A stretch of DNA of 64,000 nt from Trematomus loennbergii. Its lineage: Eukaryota; Chordata; Actinopteri; Perciformes; Nototheniidae. The translations under genes and the position numbers were made by a program. The stretch spans positions 1,334,209 to 1,398,208 of the forward strand of contig JAAOOA010000330.1 in NCBI GenBank assembly GCA_012861695.1, written 5' to 3'. Positions within the stretch are counted from its first letter, which is position 1. Each line of letters opens with the position of its first letter. Under the pieces are notes generated by a model. The model was not told the DNA's origin. It did no database searches and saw nothing but the letters and a program-made list of their open reading frames with translations. Below are positions 1 through 43,758 of the stretch, in pieces.

Positions 1-330
1 TGTATATCAGTATGTAGTGTCTCTACTTTAAAGAGTCCTCTCCTGCTGATGTTCAGGTGTATATCAGTATGTAGTGTCTCTACTTTAAAGAGTCCTCTCC
101 TGCTGATGTTCAGGTGTATATCAGTATGTAGTGTCTCTACTTTAAAGAGTCCTCTCCTGCTGATGTTCAGGTGTATATCAGTATGTAGTGTCTCTACTTT
201 AAAGAGTCCTCTCCTGCTGATGTTCAGGTGTATATCAGTATGTAGTGTCTCTACTTTAAAGAGTCCTCTCCTGCTGATGTTCAGGTGTATATCAGTATGT
301 AGTGTCTCTACTTTAAAGAGTCCTCTCCTC
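1..330. repeat. 57-bp minisatellite, array 1 (about 5.8 copies)
   Basis: Unit starts TGTATATCAGTATGTAGTGT and repeats exactly every 57 bases from the window start, ending in CTCTCCTCTCC. It lies in an itgb1bp2 intron and is opposite in orientation to the arrays at 12.7 and 60.3 kb. Because 57 is a multiple of three it stays open in several frames, which is not evidence of coding. 331-493 is unremarkable intron with (TTG)n at 473-490. Confidence 0.97.
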
Positions 331-493
331 TCCTTTCATCATTGCTTTTCAAAGAGCCATTGCACGTATCTCTTCATTTTCTCAGGTCAAACTGCTTCTT
401 ATTGATTTGAATCATCACATAACTGTCAGTCAGCGTTGCTTTTGAATCCTGTTACTGTGACGATGTGTTTATGTTGTTGTTGTTGTTGTTTAG

Positions 494-595
494 GTATAAG
501 TACTGGAACTGCTGCTGCATAAGGACAATAGATTCAATGCTTTCCTGGACCAGAAGGGCTGCTTCACAGGGGTCCACTGCTGGGTCCCCAAGCAG
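494..595 (+). CDS. itgb1bp2: itgb1bp2 exon: end of CHORD2 domain, frameshifted
   Basis: The acceptor TAG precedes 494 and the donor GTACAC follows 595. The reading KYWNCCCIRTID continues in the next frame as FNAFLDQKGCFTGVHCW, giving the W-x-CC, F-x-x-FL, G-C, G-x-H pattern of a CHORD zinc-binding module. The frame change falls at GATTC (531-535), where GATTTC would restore the conserved phenylalanine. The exon length of 102 is also one short of what the flanking phases need. So one T is missing from the TT at 533-534. Confidence 0.85.
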
Positions 596-2985
596 GTACA
601 CCCCCCGGGGGATAACACATGACGGGCTGAAAAAAGGACATGGTTCACAGTAATAAGGACATTTAGCTGGAAAGGACAAAGCCAACAAAACAGCTGTAAA
701 ATCACCCTTTGTCATGTGAAGATTGGTGAGCACAGCTTGGCTTTTTTCTTCTGGAGCTTTCTATTTGGCCTGACAAAAACAAGCTTGAACAGGAGAAAAA
801 AACGTTCATTATTTATGATTCAAAGCTCAAACAAAGCAGTTTAAAGAAACAGCGTTCGAGCTTTCTGAAGGCTTTAAATATTTACTTTTTGTTTAAGTGT
901 TTCTGAGGGCTGTTGATTCAACTTCATGGTATTTTAGAAGTTGTCATTTGATGGTGAGGTTGAATTATAATGAAGAAACGTTGATATTAGTGGGCTCAAG
1001 CACATTTAAAGAAGTGAAAAGTAACTTATATTGTTTAAAAAAACGGCTATAAGTCTCACGTTGTGAACCGTAATGTCCCAGAATGCCAGTTTGCAATAGT
1101 GCTCATTGAAAATTGAACACAGTCTCTTTTTGTAATGATGGTTTTTAAAACACATTTAAGTGGCATTGATTATTGATTTCTCCATGAGAGTTCCTACTGA
1201 TGCTCCAGTTCTTCTCAAAGCAACAATAATCTATTTGAAATGATATTGTGTGTGTTTGCAGGACAAGAAGAAGGTGGCGTGTCGGTACGACTGGCACCAG
1301 ACCGGAGACAATGTCATCGTTACGATTTACGCAAAAAACGCAAACCCGAAGTTCAGCAGCATAGAAGCAAACCGGACTGTGGTGAGTTTTCACGCAAATA
1401 CTAAAGTACATGTTTGTAGTACTCTAGTCTATTTCTGTTGTACCATCTTAGAAGGAAAGATTGTATGAGCTGACTTAATCTGTAACCATTAAGTAATAAA
1501 CCATACATTCATCTTTAAATACCGAAAATGCACTTATTCAATTTTTCCCGCTCTTTTTTCCCGCTCTTTTTCCCCTCTTTAGCTCTCATGTCAAATCCAG
1601 TTTGAGAACATTAAGATCTTCAAGAAAGACTTTTGCTTCTGGGGCGTGAGTATCTGATGTCTGCAAACATCTGCCTGAGCTAATACACATATATGTTTTC
1701 AAGATGATTTACTTATTGGTGAAATACTATGGCTTGATATATTTTTTTACCAAGACTTTTTATAACGACTTTTTATAACGACGTCATTTTTTCCGATATT
1801 TCCGACGTACATACGTATTATGTTGTTTTTTGCATATTTCCGACAGTATTTTTCTATGTCGTATTTTTTTTCTTTTTTCGACATACTATATATACTATGT
1901 CATTTCTTTCGGAAAAACTGCGACACACTGGGTGTTTCTCAATCGCGAGTACGCTTGCTTGGTAGCACATGTCTGCCAGCATCTTGCTTCAGAAGCGAGT
2001 CAAGAATACTTCCTGGCATTCGGAAAACGAAGTGTAGAACACGCTAGCAAGTGTGCAGGTGTGCGTCATATGAGAGGTGTCCGCCACAGATTTGGGGAAA
2101 TTGGTCCGTGCGCAAAGCATTGTGGGGATTTTAAGACCGCGGAGTCTACTCATGTGCAGCCTCGATATTTCTCCAAACGGATTATGCCGGGCTCGGTAGA
2201 TTTCCAAGTATGCTGGAGATTGGAACAGTACTTCGGCGGCACTCGATGACGTAGTATGCTTGAAATAGTGGCTCTGAAGCAGCTTTACTCGAGATTGAGA
2301 AACACCCACAATGTCGTTTTTTCTCAAACAAAGGAAGTCATTTTTTTACTACTAAGTGGTTTTCTGACCTTTTCGACACACTATATTGTGTTTTCTACTT
2401 ATGACTTACTTTACTATGACATTGTTTAACCTTTATATAATGAGAGTAGTTATCTTATTCCACAGACAAAGATTTTCAAGATTGAATACCTAGCAAAGTC
2501 TACTCAGTATCCTACATTAAAGTCTCTCCCCTCTTCCCTCCTAGGTGGTGAATGTGAAGCAGAGTTCAGTCAACATGGTCCCCTCCAAAGTGGAGGTGAT
2601 CCTCCGTAAGGCCGACAAAGTGGCCTGGGGAAAACTAGAAGACCCAAACTACAAACCAGACCCAGAGCCCATTGACGACTCCTTCATCGAAACCACGGAG
2701 AACCAGGAGCAAAACTACGATATCGAAGACGACGACATCAGCGACTCGGACGAAGAGTGGGCGTACGACACGAAACAGAACCAAACACAGAAGGAGAAGG
2801 TCAAGGAGGAGCTGAAGAAGAACGAGGATGAAGAGATCCAAAACTTAAAGAGGAAGGAGGTGGAGGAGGAGATGAAGAAGGTGAGCGAGGAGAGGAAGAG
2901 GGCGGAGGAGGAGAAGAAGAAGCTGGAGGAGCAGAGGAGGCAGGAGGAGGGGGAAGGATACGAAGACATGCCAGAACTGGAGTAA
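494..2985 (+). CDS. itgb1bp2: melusin, 3' part of gene (four exons, partial)
   Basis: Melusin is a muscle-enriched CHORD/CS-domain protein that binds the cytoplasmic tail of integrin beta-1 and works as an HSP90-linked co-chaperone (known for the family). Four exons are visible: 494-595 (end of CHORD2), 1262-1381 and 1583-1645 (start of the CS domain), and 2545-2985 (end of CS plus C-terminal tail). The junctions are GT-AG and in phase. Reading CRYDWHQTG, FWGVVNVKQSSV and MPSKVEV across exons matches melusin better than CHORDC1, and the aspartate-rich DDDISDSDEEW stretch is the melusin acidic tail, absent from CHORDC1. The first CHORD domain and start codon lie before position 1. The first visible exon has a one-base deletion (near 533). 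The gene runs tail to tail with the kinase gene on the other strand. Confidence 0.88.
596..1261. other. itgb1bp2 intron, nothing recognised
   Basis: AT-rich intron between CHORD2 and CS exons. I see no repeat, RNA gene or other exon here. Confidence 0.6.
1262..1381 (+). CDS. itgb1bp2: itgb1bp2 exon: CS domain start
   Basis: The exon has 40 codons, acceptor TTTGCAG before 1262 and donor GTGAGT after 1381, phase 0 at both ends. It encodes DKKKVACRYDWHQTGDNV and on to EANRTV. CR-x-DWHQT is the diagnostic opening of the CS domain in melusin and CHORDC1. No indel is seen. Confidence 0.92.
1583..1645 (+). CDS. itgb1bp2: itgb1bp2 exon: CS domain middle
   Basis: This is a 21-codon exon with acceptor TTTAG and donor GTGAGT, in phase with both neighbours. 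It reads LSCQIQFENIKIFKKDFCFW-G. The terminal WG joins V-V-N-V of the next exon to make the WGV(I/V)NV strand of the CS fold. Confidence 0.88.
1790..2405. repeat. TTTCGACATACTATA-type repeat split by a MITE
   Basis: 1790-1920 and 2330-2405 carry the same CGACATACTATA/TATGTCATTT motif family as the array at 3405-4510. The two parts are separated by the inverted-repeat element at 1929-2308, so the element appears to have landed in this repeat. Confidence 0.65.
1929..2308. mobile_element. MITE-like element, TIR TGGGTGTTTCTCAATC (copy 1)
   Basis: The ends are perfect 16-bp inverted repeats (TGGGTGTTTCTCAATC and its complement). The inside matches the element at 30035-30361 in reverse orientation, for example CAAAGCATTGTGGGGATTTT and CGGCGGCACTCGATGACGTA. 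No clear target duplication was found, so the superfamily is not assigned. It sits in an intron of itgb1bp2. Confidence 0.85.
2545..2985 (+). CDS. itgb1bp2: itgb1bp2 last exon: CS end, acidic stretch, coiled-coil tail, stop
   Basis: The acceptor CCTAG precedes 2545, and the frame runs 146 codons to TAA at 2983-2985. The first 40 residues finish the CS domain (VNVKQSSVNMVPSKVEVILRK and so on, ending near WGKLEDP). An acidic patch follows (around DDDISDSDEEW), then about 65 residues made almost only of E, K, R and Q with heptad-like spacing, ending in DMPELE. From memory, mammalian melusin ends soon after its acidic patch, so this long charged helix is an extension. No frame break is seen. Confidence 0.9.
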   Translation: MVNVKQSSVNMVPSKVEVILRKADKVAWGKLEDPNYKPDPEPIDDSFIETTENQEQNYDIEDDDISDSDEEWAYDTKQNQTQKEKVKEELKKNEDEEIQNLKRKEVEEEMKKVSEERKRAEEEKKKLEEQRRQEEGEGYEDMPELE

Positions 2986-3404
2986 CCGAAAAACAAAGAA
3001 ATAATGAGCATGAGATGTGTTGTGCATTAGCGGATCATTGAAACACATTTTTGTAATAAAGCAAATTAATTGTTCACTTTCTGATATCATGAGACTTTTG
3101 GGGGCTACAGATCCAAATGAAATGTACCACACCTGCTGTCTCATAAAAAAATAAGGCCCCTTATAATCTTTCACCTTCATTAAATTAATTCAGGGGTGAT
3201 GGTCTTCCACAAATAATTGAATTACGTCTTTGGTTACCAAACACACTGGGTCCTTTTTATTTATATACGACGTATACAAATAATAAATTGAAGGTTCTAA
3301 CCTGGAAACAACTTATAAAGTAAAGACTTGTTTCTTTCTCTTTACAAACTGTGTCATTGTCTTTCTTTTGTAGAACTTTAGGAGGATTTTTGTTCAACTA
3401 TGCA
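2986..3404. other. itgb1bp2 3' UTR and downstream flank
   Basis: It contains the polyadenylation signal at 3055-3060, then AT-rich sequence leading into the 36-bp array. Nothing else recognised. Confidence 0.6.
3055..3060 (+). terminator. polyadenylation signal AATAAA of itgb1bp2
   Basis: AATAAA lies 70 bases after the itgb1bp2 stop codon, the first canonical signal downstream. The implied 3' UTR is therefore short. Confidence 0.7.
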
Positions 3405-4510
3405 GTTTTTTTGGGGATATTTTCGACATACTATACTTTGTAGTTATTTTCAATTTTTGACATACTATACTTTGTAGTTATTTTCTATTTTTGACATACT
3501 ATACTTTGTAGTTCTTTTGCATATTTTCGACATACTATACTTTGTAGTTCTTTTGCATATTTTCGACATACTATACTTTGTAGTTCTTTTCAATTTTCGA
3601 CATACTATACTTTGTAGTTCTTTTCAATTTTTTACATACTATACTTTGTAGTTCTTTTCAATTTTGACATACTATACTTTGTAGTTATTTTCAATTTTCG
3701 ACATACTATACTTGTAGTTCTTTTGCATATTTTCGACATACTATACTTTGTAGTTCTTTTTGCATATTTTCGACATACTATACTTTGTAGTTCTTTTGCA
3801 TATTTTCGACATACTATACTCTGTAGTTATTTTCAATTTTCGACATACTATACTTTGTAGTTCTTTTGCATATTTTCGACATACTATACTTTGTAGTTCT
3901 TTTGCATATTTTCGACATACTATACTTTGTAGTTCTTTTGCATATTTTCGACATACTATACTTTGTAGTTCTTTTCAATTTTCGACATACTATACTTTGT
4001 AGTTCTTTTGCTATTTTTGACATACTATACTTTGTAGTTCTTTTGCATATTTTCGACATACTATACTTTGTAGTTCTTTTGCATATTTTCGACATACTAT
4101 ACTTTGTAGTTCTTTTCAATTTTTGACATACTATACTTTGTAGTTCTTTTGCATATTTTCGACATACTATACTTTGTAGTTCTTTTCAATTTTCGACATA
4201 CTATACTTTGTAGTTCTTTTCAATTTTCGACATACTATACTTTGTAGTTATTTTCAATTTTGACATACTATACTTTGTAGTTATTTTCAATTTTTGACAT
4301 ACTATACTTTGTAGTTATTTTCAATTTTTGACATACTATATTTTGTAATTTTCTTCTCAATTTCTTCGACATACATGTACTATACTATGTGTTTTTTTGG
4401 CATATATTCGACATACTATATTGTTTTTTTGCATATTTTCGACATTATGTGTCATTTTTGGCATATTTTCGACATAAGTAATTTTTTGGGGGAAAATGTC
4501 GACATACTAT
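3405..4510. repeat. 34-36 bp minisatellite, unit core CGACATACTATACTTTGTAG
   Basis: Around 28 units of core CGACATACTATACTTTGTAG joined by either TTCTTTTGCATATTTT or TTCTTTTCAATTTT, hence two unit lengths. Units degrade toward 4370-4510. It lies between the two genes' 3' ends. Confidence 0.95.
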
Positions 4511-5353
4511 CCTGTTTTTTTTGTTATTGCCTTAAACCATTAAACATTGAAAAGTCATGGTATAGTGTGTTGGAAAAAAGGTAATAGCATGTAAAGAAAA
4601 ACTCATTTTACAGTATGACAATCTTTTTTTACGTGTTTGTCTAAAGCAAACGAAACACCAGAGGAATGTCTGGAACAACAAGACTTGTTATCCAGCACAC
4701 GTCCACCGTGTTTTAAGGAGAAAAATCAAGATTAATGATTAAATTAAAGGCCTAATGAGTCATTTGAGCATCCACTGCTGTAATTGGTTGTCTCTGTAAA
4801 CAAAACAGTTAGCCTTGAGCTTATGAGTCATGCTTCAATGTTATTTCCACGCATGGCTTTTATTATATAAGCCTATTGTTTATATGCAAACACAACCTAC
4901 TCATCAGCTTTACTCCAGGCAAGAAATAGCAATGTTAGTTCTACAAAGATGGAGAATATAGCCTCAACACCTCACTACCTATCAAATAAAGTGCTTTAAT
5001 AATAATTTAAAGACTGATTTATACTTGATGGTTAACAGAAGTCTTGCGGTGTACGTTTTAAATTCATAAAAGGGAGTGAAAGAAGATGCAGTAAGAAACC
5101 TTTGAGTACCGAAAATCGAGAAAAGCTATACAACATTTTACCTTTAGCTCTTAGGGATAAGACGCTTTGACACTTTTGAAGCACACTAACACCTTGACTT
5201 GTATCTCCACCTGCAAGACAAATAAATACAACTAAAGCACAGCAGGTTAATGTGGAAGAGGGAACAACATAAATGAAATTCAAGCACTTCTTAACACCTG
5301 AAATGTGCAGAATATCATTGGTTAAACTGTGTTGTGACCATACCTTTTAAGAG
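4511..5353. other. intergenic, nothing recognised
   Basis: AT-rich sequence with no exon, RNA or repeat that I can identify. Confidence 0.5.
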
Positions 5354-6080
5354 TTAAAGGTCACCTATCATGCTATTTTAGGCAATAGCATAGGTCTCAG
5401 ATATATAAAATATATAAAAAACATGTCTATGAAGTGTTTTGCTCAAAATACCAAACAGATCACCCATTCTAGCCATGCCTCATATCCCTCTATTTCACTT
5501 CCTGTTTCAAAAGTGCTGATTCTGGGTATAAACAGGTCTCTCTTGAGAATGACCCTTTTTTTTTTTTAACTGAAAAAATATAAATAAGAGGGGGCGGAGC
5601 TTATGCCGGCTCATGCGGGACCTGGCAGACCGTCTAAAATGCTGCGGTGATGAAACACAAGTATTATTAGATCAAGGATTATTTCTGAAACAGTGTGGAG
5701 CTCAAAGGCTTTCTCTCTTGCCGGTTATACCACAAGGTGAGTTCCTTTTTATTTCCTGCTTCTTCACTCACATGCTCTCCAGTACAGGTTAGCTCTGAGT
5801 GTTAGCGATGCTAATGTAAACACCGACCATATTACGTCCAAAACCGTCGGGCATTGTTTCTGATAGCAACGTTTCTGATAGGGCCGTGGGTCCACATTTC
5901 AGATATTACGTCATATCGGACGCAAATCTGGATCAAATCCGTTTTTAGAGATTTGGGTACGGAGGAAAAGAGAGAGGGTTTTATTTTCTGACGCTGCGTG
6001 AGTTCCCTGACACACCGGGGACACATCTTTATGTATAAAAGACATCAAAAAGTGCATTTTGCACGATAGGTCCCCTTTAA
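5354..6080. mobile_element. TTAA-flanked non-autonomous element
   Basis: TTAA at both ends (5354-5357, 6077-6080), with ends TTAAAGGTCACCTATCATGC and the complement of GCACGATAGGTCCCCTTTAA forming imperfect inverted repeats. The right 90 bases match the right ends at 23130, 32131 and 58971 (TGTATAAAAGAC...AAGTGCATTTTGCA). TTAA target sites are typical of piggyBac-type elements; no transposase is present. Confidence 0.8.
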
Positions 6081-7912
6081 AACATCATCATCATGGACAC
6101 ATTAACGCCAAAGGACACCAGTTTCACACTTCAATAAGTCATTTAATCTCCAAAGGGTTGCGCTGACTTTGTCTTTGTTACACACTGCACACGATAACAC
6201 AATAAAACACCTCGCAACGTACAAGGTTCGTGCAACATCTAGTCCAGCGTTGCGCACACAGTCTCAATAGATCAATATGTAGGCTGTTCAGATCAGGGTG
6301 CGTTCACAAATGTCGTCTATATGGAATACTGTTGCACAAACATGGTGGCGTGTTTGCAATCTGTGTTTTTTTTTCTTCTTCAGTTTGTCAGCTCTGCTTA
6401 ACTCCCTGGAAGAGTTTCAGTCAAAAATGACGTTTTGCTGTATGAAAAAAATGAACATTAATTAAAAACAATGATGCTTTTAAAAGAAAAACTATGAAAT
6501 CCTTGGTTAAAAGACCATGAAACGTAGGCAACACATTATTTTATCCCAAAAATGGTTAACACAAGTATGTGTTCCCAGAAGTGGACGCCATTTTGCTTCG
6601 TTTTCAGCACAAAAATGCTCATGAAAGCATAAGTTCCTACAATTTGAAAATTATACACAAAAAGTTACCCAAATGTTGGCTAAACAACTCAAAGCTGAGT
6701 ATGACATTTCTTTTTGTGTAAACAATTCATTAATAGTCTGTAACTTCACAGGATAATTCAAAAAACTTTGGCTTGAAGTTAAAATAACCTTAATATTGGT
6801 GACATTTTTACAATTCTATTTCAATACCAATTGGTGTGACATTGGAAAGACATTTCAATGGCATTGGAATGACACATGTAATAACATTGGGAGATTCAAG
6901 CTGCTGTGGGAGTCATTTTACAACCACTATATATTTATCATTCTTTTTTACGTTTGGTTAGATATATTACATTGTATCAACACACTTTTGTCCGTATACA
7001 TTTATTATAAATTAAAGATTTTCTCATGAAATCAATTAAAAAACACTTGTAAACACTCAAAATCTTAAACACACACACGCACACATGCACACTAATGTCT
7101 TTTTTCCCCATTAAGTTTGCTTCTTCGTAAAGTGCAAGGCAAGATACAGTAAACTTTGAAATGTACGACATACAACAACGTTCGCATCTGAAGCTCACGC
7201 ACTCTCACGCACACCTTGTATGTCTCATAACCCACTGAACTCGGTACAAACTTGGCACAACACCACTAAAGCCTCTAAGGTGTAGAGCGTAAAGCCGGCA
7301 CACTATGGATACAGGAGCACAGTCCTACCAGAGCTGCACATCTACAACGCCTCACAGTAACCCTACTCAAGAGTTAGCATGGGTTAGTTTGATTGAAAAA
7401 CATGTACATAACTGAGAAATCAAGCACTAACCCTTTCTGTGAATGGGAAAATAATCCTTCACCAGTTTACAGCCTTGTTTGTTAAATACATTTTAGGTAA
7501 TTTACATTTTGCTGTATTAAATAAAAGAATTATTCAAAATGATTCTCTGTCCAATCAGTATGGAGCTCCTTTCATGTAGCATTTAGCTTAGCTTATTAGT
7601 AAACTCTGGAAACAGCTAGCTTGATGCTATCAACGATAATGCAAATAGTTAAAAAGCTAATAATTACACACTAGTCTACTTTATGTGTGTATTTACATTC
7701 ATAGTCAAATAAAACAACTGTTGAATAAGCAACTGGCTAACATATTGGACTCTTGCTGCTCATTTTAAATATGCTAGCTTCTAAAACGTTTTTTAGCACA
7801 CACATTTTTCTAACAGCAGTTATTCAGTAGTTAATAAGGTACATTAAACATTTTGGGATTTACTGGAAGGTGTATTGTAGAATTGTGTCCAATAGTTCTG
7901 CTAAGCTAATGT

Positions 7913-8015
7913 TAACTAAGCTACACTAAGCTAAGCTAAGCTAAGTTAAGGTAAGCTAAGCTACAATAAGCTAAACTACACTAAGCTAAGCTAGGCTAGG
8001 CTAAGCTAAGGTACT
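7913..8015. repeat. (GCTAA)n pentamer tract
   Basis: Imperfect tandem AAGCTAAGCTAAGCTA with drift to GGCTA and ACACTA. Confidence 0.9.
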
Positions 8016-8138
8016 GGGTTGTCTTTACTGAGTGCACAGAGATGTATCTTCTGTTAAGACAGCAAATAATGAAAACAATCCTAAAATGTCTCACCATTCC
8101 TCCTGTAAAACCTGGGAAGGAGTCAACAGCGGCAAATG

Positions 8139-8300
8139 AAACCAAGATCATACTATGTTATTGATATATATGACATCTTATTTGCTATATCCTGCTTAAA
8201 AAAAACCACGTGAGTGTGAATTAATACACTCTTGATGGTGGTTACATTAAAGTATTGGCAGGGAATTAGGTTTGTTTTTCCCTCTGAAGAAGTGTTATGT
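8139..8300. repeat. dispersed repeat, copy 1 (partner at 9682-9812)
   Basis: ACCAAGATCATACT, TATGACATCTTATTTGCTAT and GAGTGTGAATTAATACACTC recur at 9682-9812 in the same orientation, followed in both by GGCAGGGA. About 160 bp, diverged. Confidence 0.85.
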
Positions 8301-9515
8301 AAAACCCATTTCATGTGGTGCGTCAAAATAAATATTCACGCTGCTGGCAAAATATTAAAGTCACTATTTTGAGGCAACTTCAGGCCAACACTGTGAGGCG
8401 AAGGAAGGCTTAAGTATTCATGCAGGGACACAACAGCAGTAATTGTTTTTGATTATATGCACAAGGAGTTTGTGAAAAGGGGGAAGCAGCAAAGCCACAA
8501 ATTGTTCCATTTTGAAAATAAGATATACAAAAAAATAGATAATATATTAATAATAATAATAGCTTTTAACCACAGACGAGGCAAAATCATTTTTTTTTTA
8601 CATATACAATCAGGAGTATGGCAAAGTAGGAGAATTATACTGAGTCCTTGATGCTTCCTCCTTCTGTAAACACCTTTTCCATAAAATGGTCATTTCACCT
8701 GGTACTGGACTGGAAAATGTTCTTTTAAAAACCAATGTTTTGACACCCACATGAGTAACTTTGATAATCATATATTCATAAGGCTGATTTCCAGATGAAA
8801 TGACTCATTAAAAGTAAGCCTCGGATCACACAAGTCAGACGACAGCCTATTAAGAACCACTTTAGAACCACAACAGCAGTTTGTAATACAAGTCCACACA
8901 AGTACATTCCTCAGTACATTTTTTGTTTGCAACATTTAAGATATTCCCCGTTCAGTAAAGACGATAAGGTTGAGATGTTTGTTCAGCTTGTTGCCGTTTT
9001 GAGTTCTCATGGCAGTAGCAACAAGAAATAAATACTCTTCGAAATCAAACGCAAAGAAAACTATTCAAAGTCAGAGAGGAAAAGGAATTAGAAGATTGTA
9101 ACAACTGATAGAAATAAAACAATATGGCTGCACTCGACATGCAAGGAGAGCACCACGTAAACACAATTCTTTGTCAACAGAAAAAAACAACGTATGTGAG
9201 AATCTTGAATCGCTTTCATTTCACGCCTTCCCCTCGTCCGTAGTTTGATTTCCTGCTGGTCACGTGACTTCCAAACAAAACCAAAAGCTGAGCGCTGATT
9301 GGTGGAGCAATGCGACGCAAATCCAGGTTCCCCACAAATAAGAAAGAGAGGAAACAGAACTCCTCCCTGCAGAGTGGAGGAGACAGAATCAGGGAGGAAG
9401 AAGCGTTAAAAGTTGGGAAGATGGTGTTCCTTTCCTTCCTCGCACCTCTAGTCAGGCCACTGGGTGTCGCAGTAAGAGGACAGGAGGACAGGAGGGTGCT
9501 CCTCACCCCTGGGTG

Positions 9516-41131
<31,616 letters not shown>

Positions 41132-42047
41132 CTGTCGTGACACACAGAGAGGACAAAAGGGGGAAGGATGGGAGGAGAGGGAAGGAAATGAATAACAGAT
41201 GTTAGTGCATCCAGACACCCTGAATTACTAGTGACAGCTATTCTACCTGGAGAAGCACACACACACAGAAGGAGATCAGTTTGGCTTGTGTCACTAAGAT
41301 TGTGTTTACAGGAGAGCAGAGGTGAGACTCTCACAGAAAGGTTCATTTACAGCGTATTTGTGCAATATCACACACCTTCCAGTCATTATTAACGTAAGAC
41401 CACTGTTCTAATAACCTTCCCCCGGGCACTGCAGATGAACATTATCTCATTAGATAACTCTCCCTGGTAAACAAATATATGAATGTTTGGAAATGCAAAT
41501 TATGAATTCATCGTGTCGGGATGCCTCTGGAAATATGTTCCCTTGTGTTTACAAAATAGCATCTGTTAAATAAGAAAACGAGGTTGCTACGTCTGGCTGA
41601 GGTCCAGTATTTGTGTGTAAATGGCAAAAAGTAATACAGTGTGTGTGTGTGTGTGTGAAAATTATTAACACTGCAGGAACGCGTGATTTTATTTGACACA
41701 TGGATTTCATGTAATCGTATTTTCTCTCCATCTTTATTTACAAGAACACGCCTTGAGAGGACAGCATGCACCATGGGTAATCAATTGGAGATTGGACATC
41801 AGGGTCGCCATGGAGATCCTTATTTCTCCAACAAGAGGATGCACACACACACACACACCCACACCCACACACCCACACCCACACCCACACACACCACACC
41901 CACACCCACACCCACACCCACACCCACACACACACTGATGCAATCTCAGACTCTGATCACGCCACTGGCTCCCTCCACCTGCACGTTATCACCAAAACAT
42001 TCCTGCATGGCAGCTTTCATTACATCAGCCTGCAATGACAAGCCTGC

Positions 42048-42104
<57 letters not shown>

Positions 42105-43758
42105 TGTGCCGCCTGCATGTTTTCATACCAGAAATGTCACTTCTCCCTAGGGGTTATTCATACAGGAGGATACAGCTGGAGTGGATTAACAAGAAATGTT
42201 TAAGAGGAAACATAATTTCCCTAAAACCGAAATGTGGCTGCCAAAGAAACTATATTTACCAGACGTACAAAACGAAAAAGTTTGATTTTAGATTAATGTC
42301 TTAATGTTATTCAATCCTTTATTAACAAATGCTAGGACCGTGGCACTGTTTCCTGAATTAATTTCCATCTGAAACATCCAGACAAAGACGATACTTTCTC
42401 GGTTTGAACATAAACACATGACTTCAAAATATGGTCATTTTATTTCACATCGTGTCAGAGATGAGATGTTGAGTTTTATTTCCAAACAACAATTATGAAC
42501 TGAGCTATTTTGGTTTTTAAATTGCTGACTTTTCACAATAAAATAGAAACAATAACCTATGTTAGAAAAACCATGAAGGAGGGTATCTGTAAACCCTATT
42601 ATAATGTGTCCCAGACAATTTGGATATGACATGAATCATGCTGCTCTTTGGAAAAGCCTCAAGGACAAATGCCGGCGCACGGTAATCAGCAGACACAGTG
42701 AATAAGGTCATCTATTTATCACCCGATTCCCGAAGTTCTTTACGTCATCTGCAATGAAACAGCTTGCACAACCTGCACTGCCACTACCAACTGTGCACAA
42801 AGGTGACCTGATCTGCCTGGCGTGTAAACATGAATCAGAGATGTTGAAATAATCCCTGAGAGGTTGCGTGAATAAGAATTACAACTTGTTTTAGTGTTAA
42901 TGAAATGGTAGTAAGAGTGTATCAAACTTGAATGTAATGTAAATGATTCCCTTTCCACCTCAAGGCTATAAAACTCGGGAGAAATCGTAATTGAATTTGA
43001 GTAATTTGGATGAATGGTGTTCGGTTGTTTAGTGGTTCAGTGAATTAAGCAAGTAATCATTAACATTGAGAGCTGTCAGGGGTAAAGAGCTTTTTTTATT
43101 GCAACCACAAAATATAAGAAGAAGTGCTAAAAGGAAAGTGGGAGGGAGTAAAAACAGTTATTGAATTATCTCCAAATAAGGAGCCGGCTGATGAATAGCG
43201 CTATAATAAAAAAGACAGAACAGACAACGACCAAACTCAATGCTTTCCTCAACAAAGGTACGTTGTTTCCCTGACTTGATCAACTTGGCAGGGTCTCTCC
43301 AGCATGACTGAAGAAATCTGCCCTGAAGGAAATATTTATTTCAGACGAAACATACGTCACCTCTATGGTAAATACCAACAAGCTTACACAAGAGAAGAGA
43401 GAGTTATGCCAACGTTTAAATGGAAGTCAGAAACTGTCAGACTGCATGACATAACAAATAATCCAATGTGGTAAGCTTCAGGCTGACGTGATATCAAAAA
43501 AACATGATTATAATTCCCCAAAACTATGGTATCAGAACACATTGTTCGCTTAAGAGCTGGGGCTAAAATATGATATTAGCTAAGACAATCAAAAGTGAAA
43601 GTTATTGCTAGCTAGTTAGCGTACTTAGCTTTTGAATGATACATTTATATTGGCTGTTATATTGCTTGTAAGCTGTGTTGCTAGCACTTCGTACGTCAGT
43701 AAATCTTGTACAATGGTTAGTAAGTTGACAAAATAAGCATTTATCCTTCAGTTACTAG
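41132..43758. other. upstream of first visible dgk exon: intron or flank
   Basis: I see no convincing exon. It holds (CA)/(CACACC)n at 41842-41936 and (GT)n at 42049-42108; the rest is unique AT-rich DNA. Confidence 0.5.

Larger units (their letters stand above)
6081..9515. other. AT-rich intergenic or dgk 3' UTR
   Basis: No exon is visible. It could include a long dgk 3' UTR. It holds a GCTAA pentamer tract (7913-8015) and one copy of a direct repeat (8139-8300). Confidence 0.5.

Noticed and set aside
1262..2985. CHORDC1 instead of melusin
   Set aside because: The CS domain is shared, but WGV(V)NVKQSSV, PSKVE and the acidic aspartate-rich tail fit melusin; CHORDC1 lacks that tail.
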